Shown: positions 27,680 through 35,973 of the stretch, in pieces
Numbering within the stretch: position 1 is the first letter of the stretch
Layout: each line of letters opens with the position of its first letter
Source: Nocardia vaccinii NBRC 15922
Lineage (GTDB): Bacteria > Actinomycetota > Actinomycetes > Mycobacteriales > Mycobacteriaceae
Reading direction: 5' to 3'
Length of the DNA stretch: 64,000 bases
Assembly: GCF_001613305.1 (NCBI RefSeq)
Contig: NZ_BDCC01000021.1
Coordinates: 23,768 to 87,767 of the forward strand
Position numbers and translations under genes: made by a program
The notes under the pieces: generated by a model
Databases searched by the model: none
What the model saw: only the letters and a program-made list of their open reading frames with translations
Told to the model about the DNA's origin: nothing

Positions 27680-28363
27680 GTGAGTGTTCTGATCGTGACC
27701 GGCACGTCGACCGACGTGGGCAAGACGGTCGTCACCGCGGCGCTGGCGGCCGCGGCGCGCACGGCCGGGCGTTCGGTCGCGGTCTGCAAACCGGCCCAGA
27801 CCGGCGTACGGCCGGACGAGCCCGGCGATCTCGCGGAGATCGCTCGGCTCGCCGGTGTCACGCGCACACTGGAATTGGCCCGCTACCCGGACCCGCTCGC
27901 CCCCGACACCGCCGCCCGCCGCTGCGGCAGCCCGCTGCTGACCCTGGCCGAGACGGCCGCGGGCGTGGAATCGCTCGCGGACGCCGATCTCACCCTGGTG
28001 GAGGGCGCCGGCGGATTGCTGGTCCGGATGGGCGATTTCACGCTGCTGGACCTGGCGCAGAAGATGAACGCGCCGGTGCTGGTGGTCGCGGCCGCCGGCC
28101 TGGGCACCCTGAACCACAGTGAGCTCACCACCCGCGCGCTGGCCGCCGCCGGGGTGCACTGCGCGGGGCTCGTCGTCGGTTCCTGGCCTGTGGCACCGGA
28201 TCTGGCCTCGCAGTGCAATCGCGCCGATCTGCCCGCGGTCACCGGTGTGGACCTGGTCGGCAGTATTCCGGAGGGTGCTGGGCGTTGGGCTCCGGAGCGT
28301 TTCGCCGAGGCTGCGCCGGGTTGGTTCGTGCCCGCCTGGTCCGAGCGTTATCTCGCGATCTGA
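27680..28363 (+). CDS. bioD: dethiobiotin synthase
   Basis: ATP-dependent carboxylation of DAPA to dethiobiotin. 227 residues from GTG 27680 with a GTGAGGA site. The P-loop GTSTDVGKTVV starts at residue 8; VCKPAQTGV and LVEGAGGLLVRMGDF follow as in all BioD proteins. It is last of the bioA-bioF-bioD run and faces the convergent bioQ gene 58 bp away. Confidence 0.96.
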   Translation: MSVLIVTGTSTDVGKTVVTAALAAAARTAGRSVAVCKPAQTGVRPDEPGDLAEIARLAGVTRTLELARYPDPLAPDTAARRCGSPLLTLAETAAGVESLADADLTLVEGAGGLLVRMGDFTLLDLAQKMNAPVLVVAAAGLGTLNHSELTTRALAAAGVHCAGLVVGSWPVAPDLASQCNRADLPAVTGVDLVGSIPEGAGRWAPERFAEAAPGWFVPAWSERYLAI

Positions 28364-28421
28364 TCATCGGTGGCGCCTGATCCGCACGATAGTGTCGGCT
28401 CGATCGTCGGCCGTCGAGTGT

Positions 28422-29024
28422 TCAGCGCACCCGGCTGCCCAGCAGATGCCGTACGCCGCCGAGGAACAGTTGCAGGCCGAATTCGAAACGATCGGTGGCG
28501 CTGGGGATTTCGCTGCCGGTGAGGGATTCGTGCACCGGCGAGGCCTGCTCGTCCAACGCGCCCGCGGAATCCATCTGCATGCGCGACTGCTCGTCCACCG
28601 TCCCGCCCAGGACGTAGTACAGCAGCGTGTAGGCGGCCCGATCGGCCTCCTCGCGGGTCATCCCGCCGCGAATCAGCGCCCCGGCCAACCGTTCCCGGCC
28701 CTTGCTGGTGGTCAGGCGCGAGGCGTAGGTGGCCGAGACGACCTCCGCCCCGTCGCGATAGGCCAGCAGGCACGAACGCAGCCGATGGGCGAGTTCGGTG
28801 ACCTGTCCGGACCAGTCGTCCGCGTCGACGGTGTCCTCCATCGGCGCGAGAATCCGGTCGGCCACCGCGCCGAGCAGCGCCTGTTTGTTGGGGAAGTGCC
28901 AGTACAACGCCCCGGGCTGGACGTGCAGGGAGGTCGCCAGCCGACGCATCGTCAGATCGGCTAATCCGTACTGGTCGAGAATGGCGACGGCTCCGTCGAC
29001 GACGTCGGTGCGGTGCAGCTGCAC
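28422..29024 (-). CDS. bioQ: TetR-family biotin operon repressor BioQ
   Basis: 200 residues from GTG 29024. An N-terminal TetR helix-turn-helix (LADLTMRRLATSLHVQPGALYWHFPNKQALL, about residues 21-51) and a C-terminal all-helical domain are present. It lies between bioD and bioB, divergent from bioB, and a TGAAC-N3-GTTCA box sits between the two starts, with the same box ahead of bioA and bioF. This arrangement is that of BioQ in mycobacteria and corynebacteria. The effector signal is not visible. Confidence 0.85.
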   Translation of the reverse strand: MQLHRTDVVDGAVAILDQYGLADLTMRRLATSLHVQPGALYWHFPNKQALLGAVADRILAPMEDTVDADDWSGQVTELAHRLRSCLLAYRDGAEVVSATYASRLTTSKGRERLAGALIRGGMTREEADRAAYTLLYYVLGGTVDEQSRMQMDSAGALDEQASPVHESLTGSEIPSATDRFEFGLQLFLGGVRHLLGSRVR

Positions 29025-29090
29025 GGCTGGCCCTTTCTGACGACCTTCATTTGTCCCGGCTTTGACTTCCGGTCTGGGGTTACCTTAGCC

Positions 29091-29118
29091 TGAACACCGT
29101 TCAAGTACACCGTTCACG
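29091..29118. promoter_or_regulatory. BioQ box plus degenerate second box between bioQ and bioB
   Basis: TGAACACCGTTCA at 29091-29103 is followed by a second half-matching block ACACCGTTCAC at 29108-29118. A candidate -35 (TTGACT, 29062) and weak -10 (TTAGCC) precede them. A bound repressor would cover both divergent promoters, giving autoregulation. Confidence 0.75.
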
Positions 29119-29156
29119 TTGCGCGGCCGCCCCGGCCGGACGAAGGGAATCGTGCA

Positions 29157-30209
29157 GTGCCAACGCATACCCCCGCCTCACCGCCCCGGTCGGCCCAGGC
29201 GCCCGTCAGGACCGAAGCCGACATTCTGGCGACCGCTCGCGAGCAGGTGCTCGAGCGCGGCGTCGGGCTCACACAGGAGCAGACCGTTCAGGTGCTGCGG
29301 CTCGGGGACGATCGGCTCGAGGAATTGCTCGGCCTTGCGCACGAGGTGCGGATGCGCTGGTGCGGTCCGGAGGTCGAGGTCGAGGGCATCATCTCGCTCA
29401 AGACCGGCGGATGCCCCGAGGACTGCCACTTCTGCTCGCAGTCGGGTCTGTTCCAGTCACCGGTGCGCGCGGCCTGGCTGGACATCCCCTCGCTGGTGGA
29501 GGCCGCCAAGCAGACCGCCAAGACCGGTGCGACCGAATTCTGCATCGTCGCGGCAGTGCGCGGCCCGGACGAGCGCCTGATGGCGCAGGTCGCCGCCGGC
29601 GTGGAGGCCATCCGCAACGAGGTCGACATCCAGGTCGCCTGCTCGCTGGGCATGCTGAACCAGGAGCAGGTCGATCAGCTGGCCGCGATGGGCGTGCACC
29701 GCTACAACCACAACCTGGAGACCTCCAAGTCGCACTTCCCGAACGTGGTCACCACGCACACCTGGGAAGAGCGCTGGGGCACCCTGCGCATGGTGCGCGA
29801 GGCCGGTATGGAGGTGTGCTGCGGCGGCATCCTCGGTATGGGGGAGACCATCGAGCAGCGTGCCGAATTCGCCGCGCAGTTGGCCGAATTGGAGCCCGAC
29901 GAGGTGCCGCTGAACTTCCTGAACCCGCGTCCGGGCACCCCGTTCGGGGATCTCGAGGTGCTGCCCGCGGCCGAGGCGCTCAAGGCCGTGGCCGCCTTCC
30001 GGCTCGCTCTGCCGCGCACCATCCTGCGCTTCGCGGGCGGCCGTGAGATCACCCTCGGTGATCTGGGGGCCAAACAGGGCATCCTCGGTGGTATCAACGC
30101 CGTCATCGTCGGTAATTACCTGACCACGCTGGGCCGCCCCGCCGAGGCGGACCTCGACCTGCTGGGCGAGCTGAAGATGCCGATCAAGGCGCTCAACGAA
30201 ACCCTCTGA
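29157..30209 (+). CDS. bioB: biotin synthase (radical SAM)
   Basis: Inserts sulfur into dethiobiotin to form biotin. 350 residues from GTG 29157. The radical SAM [4Fe-4S] cluster cysteines are Cys86, Cys90 and Cys93 in GGCPEDCHFCSQS. YNHNLETSKSHFPNVVTTH and GMGETIEQRAEFAAQL are family motifs; FAGGREITLGDLGAKQG closes the barrel. The next gene encodes BsaP, the auxiliary protein that actinobacterial BioB needs for good turnover. Confidence 0.97.
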   Translation: MPTHTPASPPRSAQAPVRTEADILATAREQVLERGVGLTQEQTVQVLRLGDDRLEELLGLAHEVRMRWCGPEVEVEGIISLKTGGCPEDCHFCSQSGLFQSPVRAAWLDIPSLVEAAKQTAKTGATEFCIVAAVRGPDERLMAQVAAGVEAIRNEVDIQVACSLGMLNQEQVDQLAAMGVHRYNHNLETSKSHFPNVVTTHTWEERWGTLRMVREAGMEVCCGGILGMGETIEQRAEFAAQLAELEPDEVPLNFLNPRPGTPFGDLEVLPAAEALKAVAAFRLALPRTILRFAGGREITLGDLGAKQGILGGINAVIVGNYLTTLGRPAEADLDLLGELKMPIKALNETL

Positions 30210-30301
30210 TCGCAATGGCCGAGCCGGGCGTCGTCCGCCGGTACGGTGAAGGTATTGTCGAGCAGCCCTGCCGCTGCACTTCATCGAGGGGTTTCGCAGA
30301 A

Positions 30302-30523
30302 GTGGTCGTCGATATGGAAGAGCGCTACAACCCGTTCACGGGTAAGCGAATCGTCACGGGCGTGGACGATCCGGTGCCCGCGGCCGCCGCGCTGGGCCTC
30401 GAGCCGCCGCGATTCTGTGAGCAGTGCGGACGCCGGATGATCGTGCAGGTCCATCCCGAGGGCTGGTGGGCCAAGTGTTCCCGGCACGGTGTGCTCGATT
30501 CGAAATCCCTGGACCATCGCTGA
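30302..30523 (+). CDS. bsaP: biotin synthase auxiliary protein BsaP
   Basis: 73 residues from GTG 30302; ATG 30314 is an alternative. It matches the family of M. tuberculosis Rv1590: NPFTGKRIVTG near the start, then LGLEPPRFCEQCGRRMIVQV and WWAKCSRHG, giving a CxxC pair plus C-x2-H that could bind a metal cluster. BsaP has been reported to support BioB, probably by helping renew its sacrificial iron-sulfur cluster. Its position just after bioB agrees. The stop overlaps the next start (TGATG). Confidence 0.85.
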   Translation: MVVDMEERYNPFTGKRIVTGVDDPVPAAAALGLEPPRFCEQCGRRMIVQVHPEGWWAKCSRHGVLDSKSLDHR

Positions 30524-31227
30524 TGGTCCAGCAGGGTGCCGCCGAACCGTCCACCTCGCGACGGCGCGAGGTGCGCGCCGCGCTCTGGGTCGTGCTCGCG
30601 GTGCTGCTGGTCAGCGCGCTCGGCGGCGCGGTGTGGGCGGCGCTGGCCCCGACCGAACGGGTTCTCGTGGTACAGCCCGGACGCGGTGCGGCGCTGACGG
30701 GGGAGAGCGGTCACCGCTTCGACGCGATCGCCCTGTTCGTTTGCATCGCCATGGTGGCCGGGGTGCTGACCGCCGCGGCGGTGTGGCGGTTGCGCCGGGT
30801 GCGCGGTCCGATCGCGCAGTGCGCCTTGCTGTTCGGTTCACTGGCCGGCGCGGAGCTGATGTCCTGGTCCGGTGAACTGGTGGCACGGTGGATGCATCCG
30901 CACTCGTCGAACCCGCCCCTGCACACCATCGTCGCGATGCCGCCCGCGGTCGACGGCTGGCGCACCCTCATCGCTCACTGGATCCACTCCGACCTCTCCG
31001 CGGGCGCGTGGACGGTCGTCATGGTTCAGCCGTTGTTCGCGGCCCTGGTGATCCTGCTCCTGGCCGCCCTGAGTACCTCCGAAGATCTCGGTGTGGGCGG
31101 ACCGGCCGAGCCGGCCGACGACCGCGCCTACACCTCCGGCATCTCCTACGGCCCCTATGGCACGCCGGTGTCCAACAGCAGCGTCTCCCTGGATCGCACC
31201 GGTCCGTTCGAGGGCGCCGACCGCTGA
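30523..31227 (+). CDS. DUF2567 membrane protein
   Basis: 234 residues; the ATG overlaps the bsaP stop by one base, so the genes are coupled. Four transmembrane segments are visible (about residues 20-42, 68-90, 100-115, 165-190: VVLAVLLVSALGGAVWAAL, FVCIAMVAGVLTAAAV), with an extracytoplasmic loop containing MPPAVDGWRTLIAHWIHSDL. It corresponds to Rv1591 in M. tuberculosis, also next to bsaP. Function unknown; a link to biotin is suggested only by synteny. Confidence 0.8.
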   Translation: MVQQGAAEPSTSRRREVRAALWVVLAVLLVSALGGAVWAALAPTERVLVVQPGRGAALTGESGHRFDAIALFVCIAMVAGVLTAAAVWRLRRVRGPIAQCALLFGSLAGAELMSWSGELVARWMHPHSSNPPLHTIVAMPPAVDGWRTLIAHWIHSDLSAGAWTVVMVQPLFAALVILLLAALSTSEDLGVGGPAEPADDRAYTSGISYGPYGTPVSNSSVSLDRTGPFEGADR

Positions 31228-31439
31228 ACAACCGCTGGCCGATGCTTGCCGGGTAATTCAGACCGGCATTGCGCTGTTCGCGACTCGACGATCCTGATGC
31301 CCGTGTCGTGTGGCCCGAACATCTCGTCGCGATCCTTCGGCCTCGGAGCACCCTGTCCGCAGGGAATTCGATGGCCCTCCCGCATGTCGGCGGTTACCGT
31401 GAAAACGAAGGCCGACAACGAGTGGAAAGGAGGTCGGTG

Positions 31440-31625
31440 ATGAACAACACTCGCGATCACGCCCGCTCGGCGGACCAGGCGACCGAACGCCCTGCCGAAC
31501 GCGCCGACCTCACCGCCTGGCGCGCCCGCCACGAACTGCGCAGATCCAGTGCCGCGCAACCGATTGCGAGCAAGCGCGCCTACCGTCGCACGACCAAGCA
31601 CCGCAAGCGGGATGCAGAGCGCTGA
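31440..31625 (+). CDS. small basic protein of unknown function
   Basis: 61 residues from ATG 31440 behind a near-perfect AAAGGAGG ribosome site at 7 bp. The sequence is highly charged (ADLTAWRARHELRRSSAAQ, then RAYRRTTKHRKRD at the C-terminus) and probably disordered; it may bind nucleic acid. Codon use is typical for the genome. No family recognised. Confidence 0.6.
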   Translation: MNNTRDHARSADQATERPAERADLTAWRARHELRRSSAAQPIASKRAYRRTTKHRKRDAER

Positions 31626-31885
31626 CCGACAGGTGTCCGGGTGGCTCGGCGGCGGAGACTATTTCGATCGCTCCCGAACGCGCGCGGGCCGGCGCATCGT
31701 CCCGATGCCTGTCGGCCGGGCAGAGGTCGGCGCCCCGCACCGGCCGAGGCGATCGACCCCATTCCGGGCGGCCTACCGCTGCGGAGCGGATGGGGAGATC
31801 CCGGTATCGGTGACGCGGCCGGAGTCCGTCCGCGTGTCCGGGTGGGATCGGCAGGTCGGAGCACGCGGAGGTATAGAACTGTTGA

Positions 31886-33082
31886 ATGGCCGATGATCTG
31901 CTCGATCGTGCTCGTGCGGTGCTCCGGGACGCGCCCGTGGTGGACGGGCACAACGACCTGCCGTGGGCGATGCGCTCGCATGTGCGTTACGACCTGGACG
32001 CGCTGGATCTGGCAGCGGACCGGTCCGGGGTTCTGCACACCGATCTGAACAGGCTGCGGGCCGGTGGGGTCGGTGCCCAGTTCTGGTCGGTGTATGTGCC
32101 GTCGAGCCTGGCGGGGGAGCGGGCGGTGAGTGCGACGCTCGAGCAGATCGACTTCGTTCGGGCGTTGATCGCCCGGTATCCGGAGCGGTTGCGGGCGGCG
32201 TTCGGCGCGGAGGATATGGAAGCCGCGCGGGCGCAGGGGAGGATCGCCTCCCTGATGGGCGCCGAGGGCGGGCACAGCATCGACTGTTCGCTGGCTACCT
32301 TGCGGTCGCTGTATCTGCTGGGTGTGCGGTACCTGACGTTGACCCACAACGACAATGTGCCGTGGGCGGATTCGGCCACCGATGAGCCCAAGGCGCACGG
32401 GCTCACCCGATTCGGGCAGGAGGTGGTGCGCGAGATGAATCGGCTCGGCATGCTGGTCGACCTGTCCCACGTCTCGGGCGACACCATGCGCGCCACGCTC
32501 GCGATATCACGAGCGCCGGTGATCTTCTCCCATTCGTCGGCGCGGGCGCTGTGCGATCACCCGCGCAACATTCCCGACGATGTGCTGAAATCGTTGTCCG
32601 CCAACGGCGGCGTGGCGATGGTGACCTTCGTTCCGCAGTTCGTCCTGCCCGCCGCGACTCGATGGGTCGTGAACGCGGACGCGAATATGCGTGCGAACGG
32701 TTTCCACCCGCTCGATACCGGCCCGGCCGCGATGGCCTGTCAGCGGGCGTTCGAGGCCGCGAACCCGCGCCCGGTGCCGACGGTGGCCGATGTGGCCGAC
32801 CACGTCGATCATGTGCGGGAGGCGGCCGGGCTCGACCATGTCGGCCTCGGCGGGGATTTCGACGGAATCGCCTTCGTCACAGCGGGTCTGGACGATGTAT
32901 CCGGATATCCGAACCTGATCGCCGAACTGCTCGAACGCGGTTGGTCGACGTCCGATCTGGGAAAACTCACCTGGCACAACGCCGTTCGAGTGCTACGCGA
33001 TGCCGAGGACGTCGCCCGCGAACTGCGGCGCACCCACGCGCCGTCGATCGCGACCATCGATCAACTCGACGGAAACAACTGA
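31886..33082 (+). CDS. membrane-dipeptidase-like peptidase (M19 family)
   Basis: 398 residues. Zinc-site motifs of the M19 family appear in order: VVDGHNDLPW (HxD), MGAEGGHSID (bridging Glu), LTHNDN, LVDLSHVS, VIFSHSSARAL and GLGGDFDG. The family hydrolyses dipeptides, including ones with D-residues. There is no signal peptide, so the enzyme is probably cytoplasmic. It stands alone between the small basic gene and the convergent DedA gene. Confidence 0.93.
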   Translation: MADDLLDRARAVLRDAPVVDGHNDLPWAMRSHVRYDLDALDLAADRSGVLHTDLNRLRAGGVGAQFWSVYVPSSLAGERAVSATLEQIDFVRALIARYPERLRAAFGAEDMEAARAQGRIASLMGAEGGHSIDCSLATLRSLYLLGVRYLTLTHNDNVPWADSATDEPKAHGLTRFGQEVVREMNRLGMLVDLSHVSGDTMRATLAISRAPVIFSHSSARALCDHPRNIPDDVLKSLSANGGVAMVTFVPQFVLPAATRWVVNADANMRANGFHPLDTGPAAMACQRAFEAANPRPVPTVADVADHVDHVREAAGLDHVGLGGDFDGIAFVTAGLDDVSGYPNLIAELLERGWSTSDLGKLTWHNAVRVLRDAEDVARELRRTHAPSIATIDQLDGNN

Positions 33083-33127
33083 GCGACAACCGATTCGGCA
33101 CTCGACCGACTCGGGTGGCCGGCGCGC

Positions 33128-33787
33128 TCAATGCGGTTCGTGCGCGGACCCCTCATGGGTGGTCTCGTACTCCGCCTCGATCACCTTGGCGTGGCGCCGC
33201 TCGCGCACCTTCCACACGATCAGGCCGATGATCACGATGGCCACCACCGCGATGGTCATGCCGCGGCCCACGGTCGAGGCGAGTTTCTCGTAGGACTGAC
33301 CCGCGAGATATCCGAGCACCACGAATGTGGCGCCCCAGACGATGCCGCCGGTGGCGTTGTAGGCGAGGAACCGGCCATAGGGCATCCGGGAGGTGCCGAC
33401 CAGCGCGGGCATCACCGCGCGGAAGAACGCCGTGAACCGGCCCAGGAACACCGCCCAGCCGCCGCGGCGAGCCAGGAAGTCCTGGGCGCGATCGAGTCGT
33501 CCCCGGTAGCGATCCAGCATCGACATCCCCAGCAGTCGCGTGCCGAAATGCTTGCCGACCTCATACCCCACACTGTCTCCGACGATGGCGGCCACGATCA
33601 CCAGCACGATCATCGCCCACAGCTGCACATGCCCCTGACTGGCCGCGACCCCGCCCAGCACCGCCGCCGTCTCGCCCGGAATGACGAAACCGACGAAGAT
33701 GGCGTCCTCGGCGAACACCAGCAAACCCACGGTCAGATAGACCCATACCGGTGCGATCTCCAGGATCCGCTGCATCAGCGAGTTCAT
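33128..33787 (-). CDS. DedA-family membrane protein
   Basis: 219 residues from ATG 33787; upstream extension of the frame is not family-like. Motifs: FAEDAIFVGFVIPGETAAVLGG, then GDSVGYEVGKHFG, and FLGRFTAFFRAVMPALVGTSRMPYGRF, which hold the conserved Glu, Asp and Arg residues of DedA proteins. Four to six membrane segments. DedA proteins are thought to move lipid carriers or phospholipids and support envelope homeostasis. The C-terminus is charged (HAKVIEAEYETTHEGSAHEPH). Confidence 0.92.
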   Translation of the reverse strand: MNSLMQRILEIAPVWVYLTVGLLVFAEDAIFVGFVIPGETAAVLGGVAASQGHVQLWAMIVLVIVAAIVGDSVGYEVGKHFGTRLLGMSMLDRYRGRLDRAQDFLARRGGWAVFLGRFTAFFRAVMPALVGTSRMPYGRFLAYNATGGIVWGATFVVLGYLAGQSYEKLASTVGRGMTIAVVAIVIIGLIVWKVRERRHAKVIEAEYETTHEGSAHEPH

Positions 33788-34078
33788 GTGGGCAACGGTA
33801 CCCGGCCGCGGAAGCGCACCGTGCGGCACGCAACAGGACAATTCGCCCATTCGGACGATCGGCGATCGCAGCGGTGGAGTTGACGTCACCGGCCGCTCGC
33901 CGCGCGGTGGATGCCCGCATTCACCCGGACCGTGGACAGCGGATATGCCGGTGCGGCCGGAGGGGCGCGAGCGCCGCCGGAGGGCGGGCGGGGTGCGTGG
34001 CCCCGCTCGCATCGTGGAAACGCAACCGATAGCCAAACGATTGCTTACCGGTTGCGGATATATCGATACCGGGTTTGC

Positions 34079-34837
34079 TCAGGTGGGCGGGCGCAGGGCG
34101 GCGAACTCGTCGGTGACGCGCAGTCCGTCGTCGGTGAAGCGGTACAGGGCGGCGGGGCGGCCGCCGGATTTGCCGGGGGTGGAGGTGGCGCCCGTCGGGG
34201 TGATCACCTTGCGGCGGCTCAGGACTCGTTGCAGATTCGTCGTATCGACTTCGTAACCCAGTGCCGCGCAATAGATTTCGCGCAGGGTGGACATGGTGAA
34301 ACGTGCCGGGGCAAGGGCGAAGGCGATATTGGTGTAGGACAGCTTGGCGGCCAGGCGTGTGCGGGCGTGCCGCACGACGGTGCCGTGATCGAAGGACATC
34401 GCGGGCAGGGCCGAGACCGGATACCAGCGGGTATCGTCCGGCAGCTGCGGGTCGGCGGTCAGCGGCACCAGGCCGAGGTAAGCCGAGGCGATGCGCCGCG
34501 GCGGCGGCACCCGGTTCGGGTCGCTGAACACCCAGACCTGCTCGAGATGGGAAACCTCACGCACGTCGACCTTCTCCGCGAGCTGGCGGCGGGCCGAGAA
34601 ATCCAGGTCCTCGTCGTCGCGCAACCGCCCGCCCGGCAGTGACCAGGTGCCGGTCTGCGGTTCCATCGCCCGTTGCCACAGCAGTACCCCGAGTTCGGTG
34701 TGCCAGCCGGATGCCGATCGGGGCGCATCGGGGTCGACCGGCTCGTTGCTGGCCTGACCTGCGGTGACGGTGTCGCGGAAGCGACGAACTTGGAACACCG
34801 CGGTAAGCGATTCGTGAATGGTGCTACTATGGGGCAC
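34079..34837 (-). CDS. Nudix-domain regulator, NrtR-like, of NAD synthesis
   Basis: 252 residues from GTG 34837. The N-terminal half is a Nudix fold (VFQVRRFRDTV, WSLPGGRLRDDEDLDFSARRQLAEK), in which the Nudix box is incomplete as in NrtR regulators that bind rather than hydrolyse ADP-ribose. The C-terminal half is a winged helix (FTMSTLREIYCAALGYEVDTTNLQRVL, GGRPAALYRF). It is divergent from nadA around a 23-bp palindrome and so very likely controls nadABC, like Rv1593c/NrtR. A perfect TATAAT on its strand ends 7 bp before the GTG, implying a leaderless message. Confidence 0.85.
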   Translation of the reverse strand: MPHSSTIHESLTAVFQVRRFRDTVTAGQASNEPVDPDAPRSASGWHTELGVLLWQRAMEPQTGTWSLPGGRLRDDEDLDFSARRQLAEKVDVREVSHLEQVWVFSDPNRVPPPRRIASAYLGLVPLTADPQLPDDTRWYPVSALPAMSFDHGTVVRHARTRLAAKLSYTNIAFALAPARFTMSTLREIYCAALGYEVDTTNLQRVLSRRKVITPTGATSTPGKSGGRPAALYRFTDDGLRVTDEFAALRPPT

Positions 34838-34860
34838 GTTTTCGATTATAAGTCGAAAAC
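34838..34860. promoter_or_regulatory. NrtR-type operator overlapping divergent -10 elements
   Basis: The arms GTTTTCGA and TCGAAAAC are perfect inverted repeats around TTATAAG. On the minus strand the centre reads TATAAT, the -10 of the Nudix gene; on the plus strand it reads TATAAG, a plausible -10 for nadA. A bound dimer would block both promoters. Confidence 0.8.
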
Positions 34861-34916
34861 CGGTTGGATGCGAAATCGGCGCGAACGCCGATGGCGCGAG
34901 AGTGAGGAGCCATGCC

Positions 34917-35942
34917 ATGGCGACGATGACGTTGACCGGGCGGGTCGCGGACGGCCCGTCGGGATTCACGGGTGTCGAGGCGACCCCGGAGTGGGCGGCG
35001 GAGATCAAGCGACTCGCACGCGAGCGCAACGCGACGATCCTGGCGCACAACTACCAGCTGCCCGAGATCCAGGACGTCGCCGATCACGTCGGTGACTCGC
35101 TGGCGCTGTCCCGCATTGCCGCCGAGGCGCCCGAGGACACGATCGTGTTCTGCGGCGTGCACTTCATGGCCGAGACCGCGAAGATCCTGAGCCCGGACAA
35201 GACCGTGCTGATCCCGGATCAGCGTGCGGGCTGCTCACTGGCCGATTCCATCTCGGCCGATGAACTACGCGAATGGAAGGCCGAACACCCTGGGGCGCTG
35301 GTGGTTTCGTATGTGAACACCACCGCCGCGGTGAAGGCGCTCACCGATATCTGCTGCACCTCGTCGAACGCCGTCGACGTGGTCGCCTCCATCGATCCGG
35401 ACCGCGAGGTGCTGTTCCTGCCCGACCAGTTCCTCGGCGCACACGTCAAGCGCGTGACCGGCCGGGAGAACATGCACATCTGGGCGGGCGAATGCCACGT
35501 GCACGCGGGCATCAACGGTGACGAGCTGACCGAACAGGCCCGCACCCACCCGGACGCGGAACTGTTCGTGCATCCCGAATGCGGTTGTGCCACATCGGCG
35601 TTGTACCTCGCGGGCGAGGGCGCCTTCCCGGCCGATCGGGTGCACATCCTGTCCACCGGCGGCATGATCGATGCCGCGAAGGCCGCGACCTCGCGCGAGG
35701 TGCTGGTCGCCACCGAGATCGGCATGCTGCATCAGCTGCGCAAGGCCGCGCCCGGCGTCGATTTCCAGGCCGTGAACGATCGCGCCTCGTGCAAGTACAT
35801 GAAGATGATCACCCCGGCGGCGCTGCTGCGCTGCCTGGTCGAGAATCGTGACGAAGTGCACGTCGACCCGGAAACCGCTGCGGCGGGCCGTGATTCGGTG
35901 TTGCGCATGATCGCCATCGGCAATCCGGGCGGTGGGGAGTGA
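34917..35942 (+). CDS. nadA: quinolinate synthase
   Basis: Condenses iminoaspartate with dihydroxyacetone phosphate to quinolinate. 341 residues from ATG 34917 with GTGAGGAGC upstream. The [4Fe-4S] ligands are probably Cys106 (RAGCSLADS), Cys193 (WAGECHVHAGI) and Cys292 (RASCKYMKM), with spacings matching characterised NadA. AHNYQLPEIQDVADHVGDSL is the family N-terminal signature. It is first of nadA-nadB-nadC; nadB begins 31 bp downstream. Confidence 0.97.
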   Translation: MATMTLTGRVADGPSGFTGVEATPEWAAEIKRLARERNATILAHNYQLPEIQDVADHVGDSLALSRIAAEAPEDTIVFCGVHFMAETAKILSPDKTVLIPDQRAGCSLADSISADELREWKAEHPGALVVSYVNTTAAVKALTDICCTSSNAVDVVASIDPDREVLFLPDQFLGAHVKRVTGRENMHIWAGECHVHAGINGDELTEQARTHPDAELFVHPECGCATSALYLAGEGAFPADRVHILSTGGMIDAAKAATSREVLVATEIGMLHQLRKAAPGVDFQAVNDRASCKYMKMITPAALLRCLVENRDEVHVDPETAAAGRDSVLRMIAIGNPGGGE

Positions 35943-35973
35943 GTGTCCCCGATCCCGAGAGTGGACAACCCCG

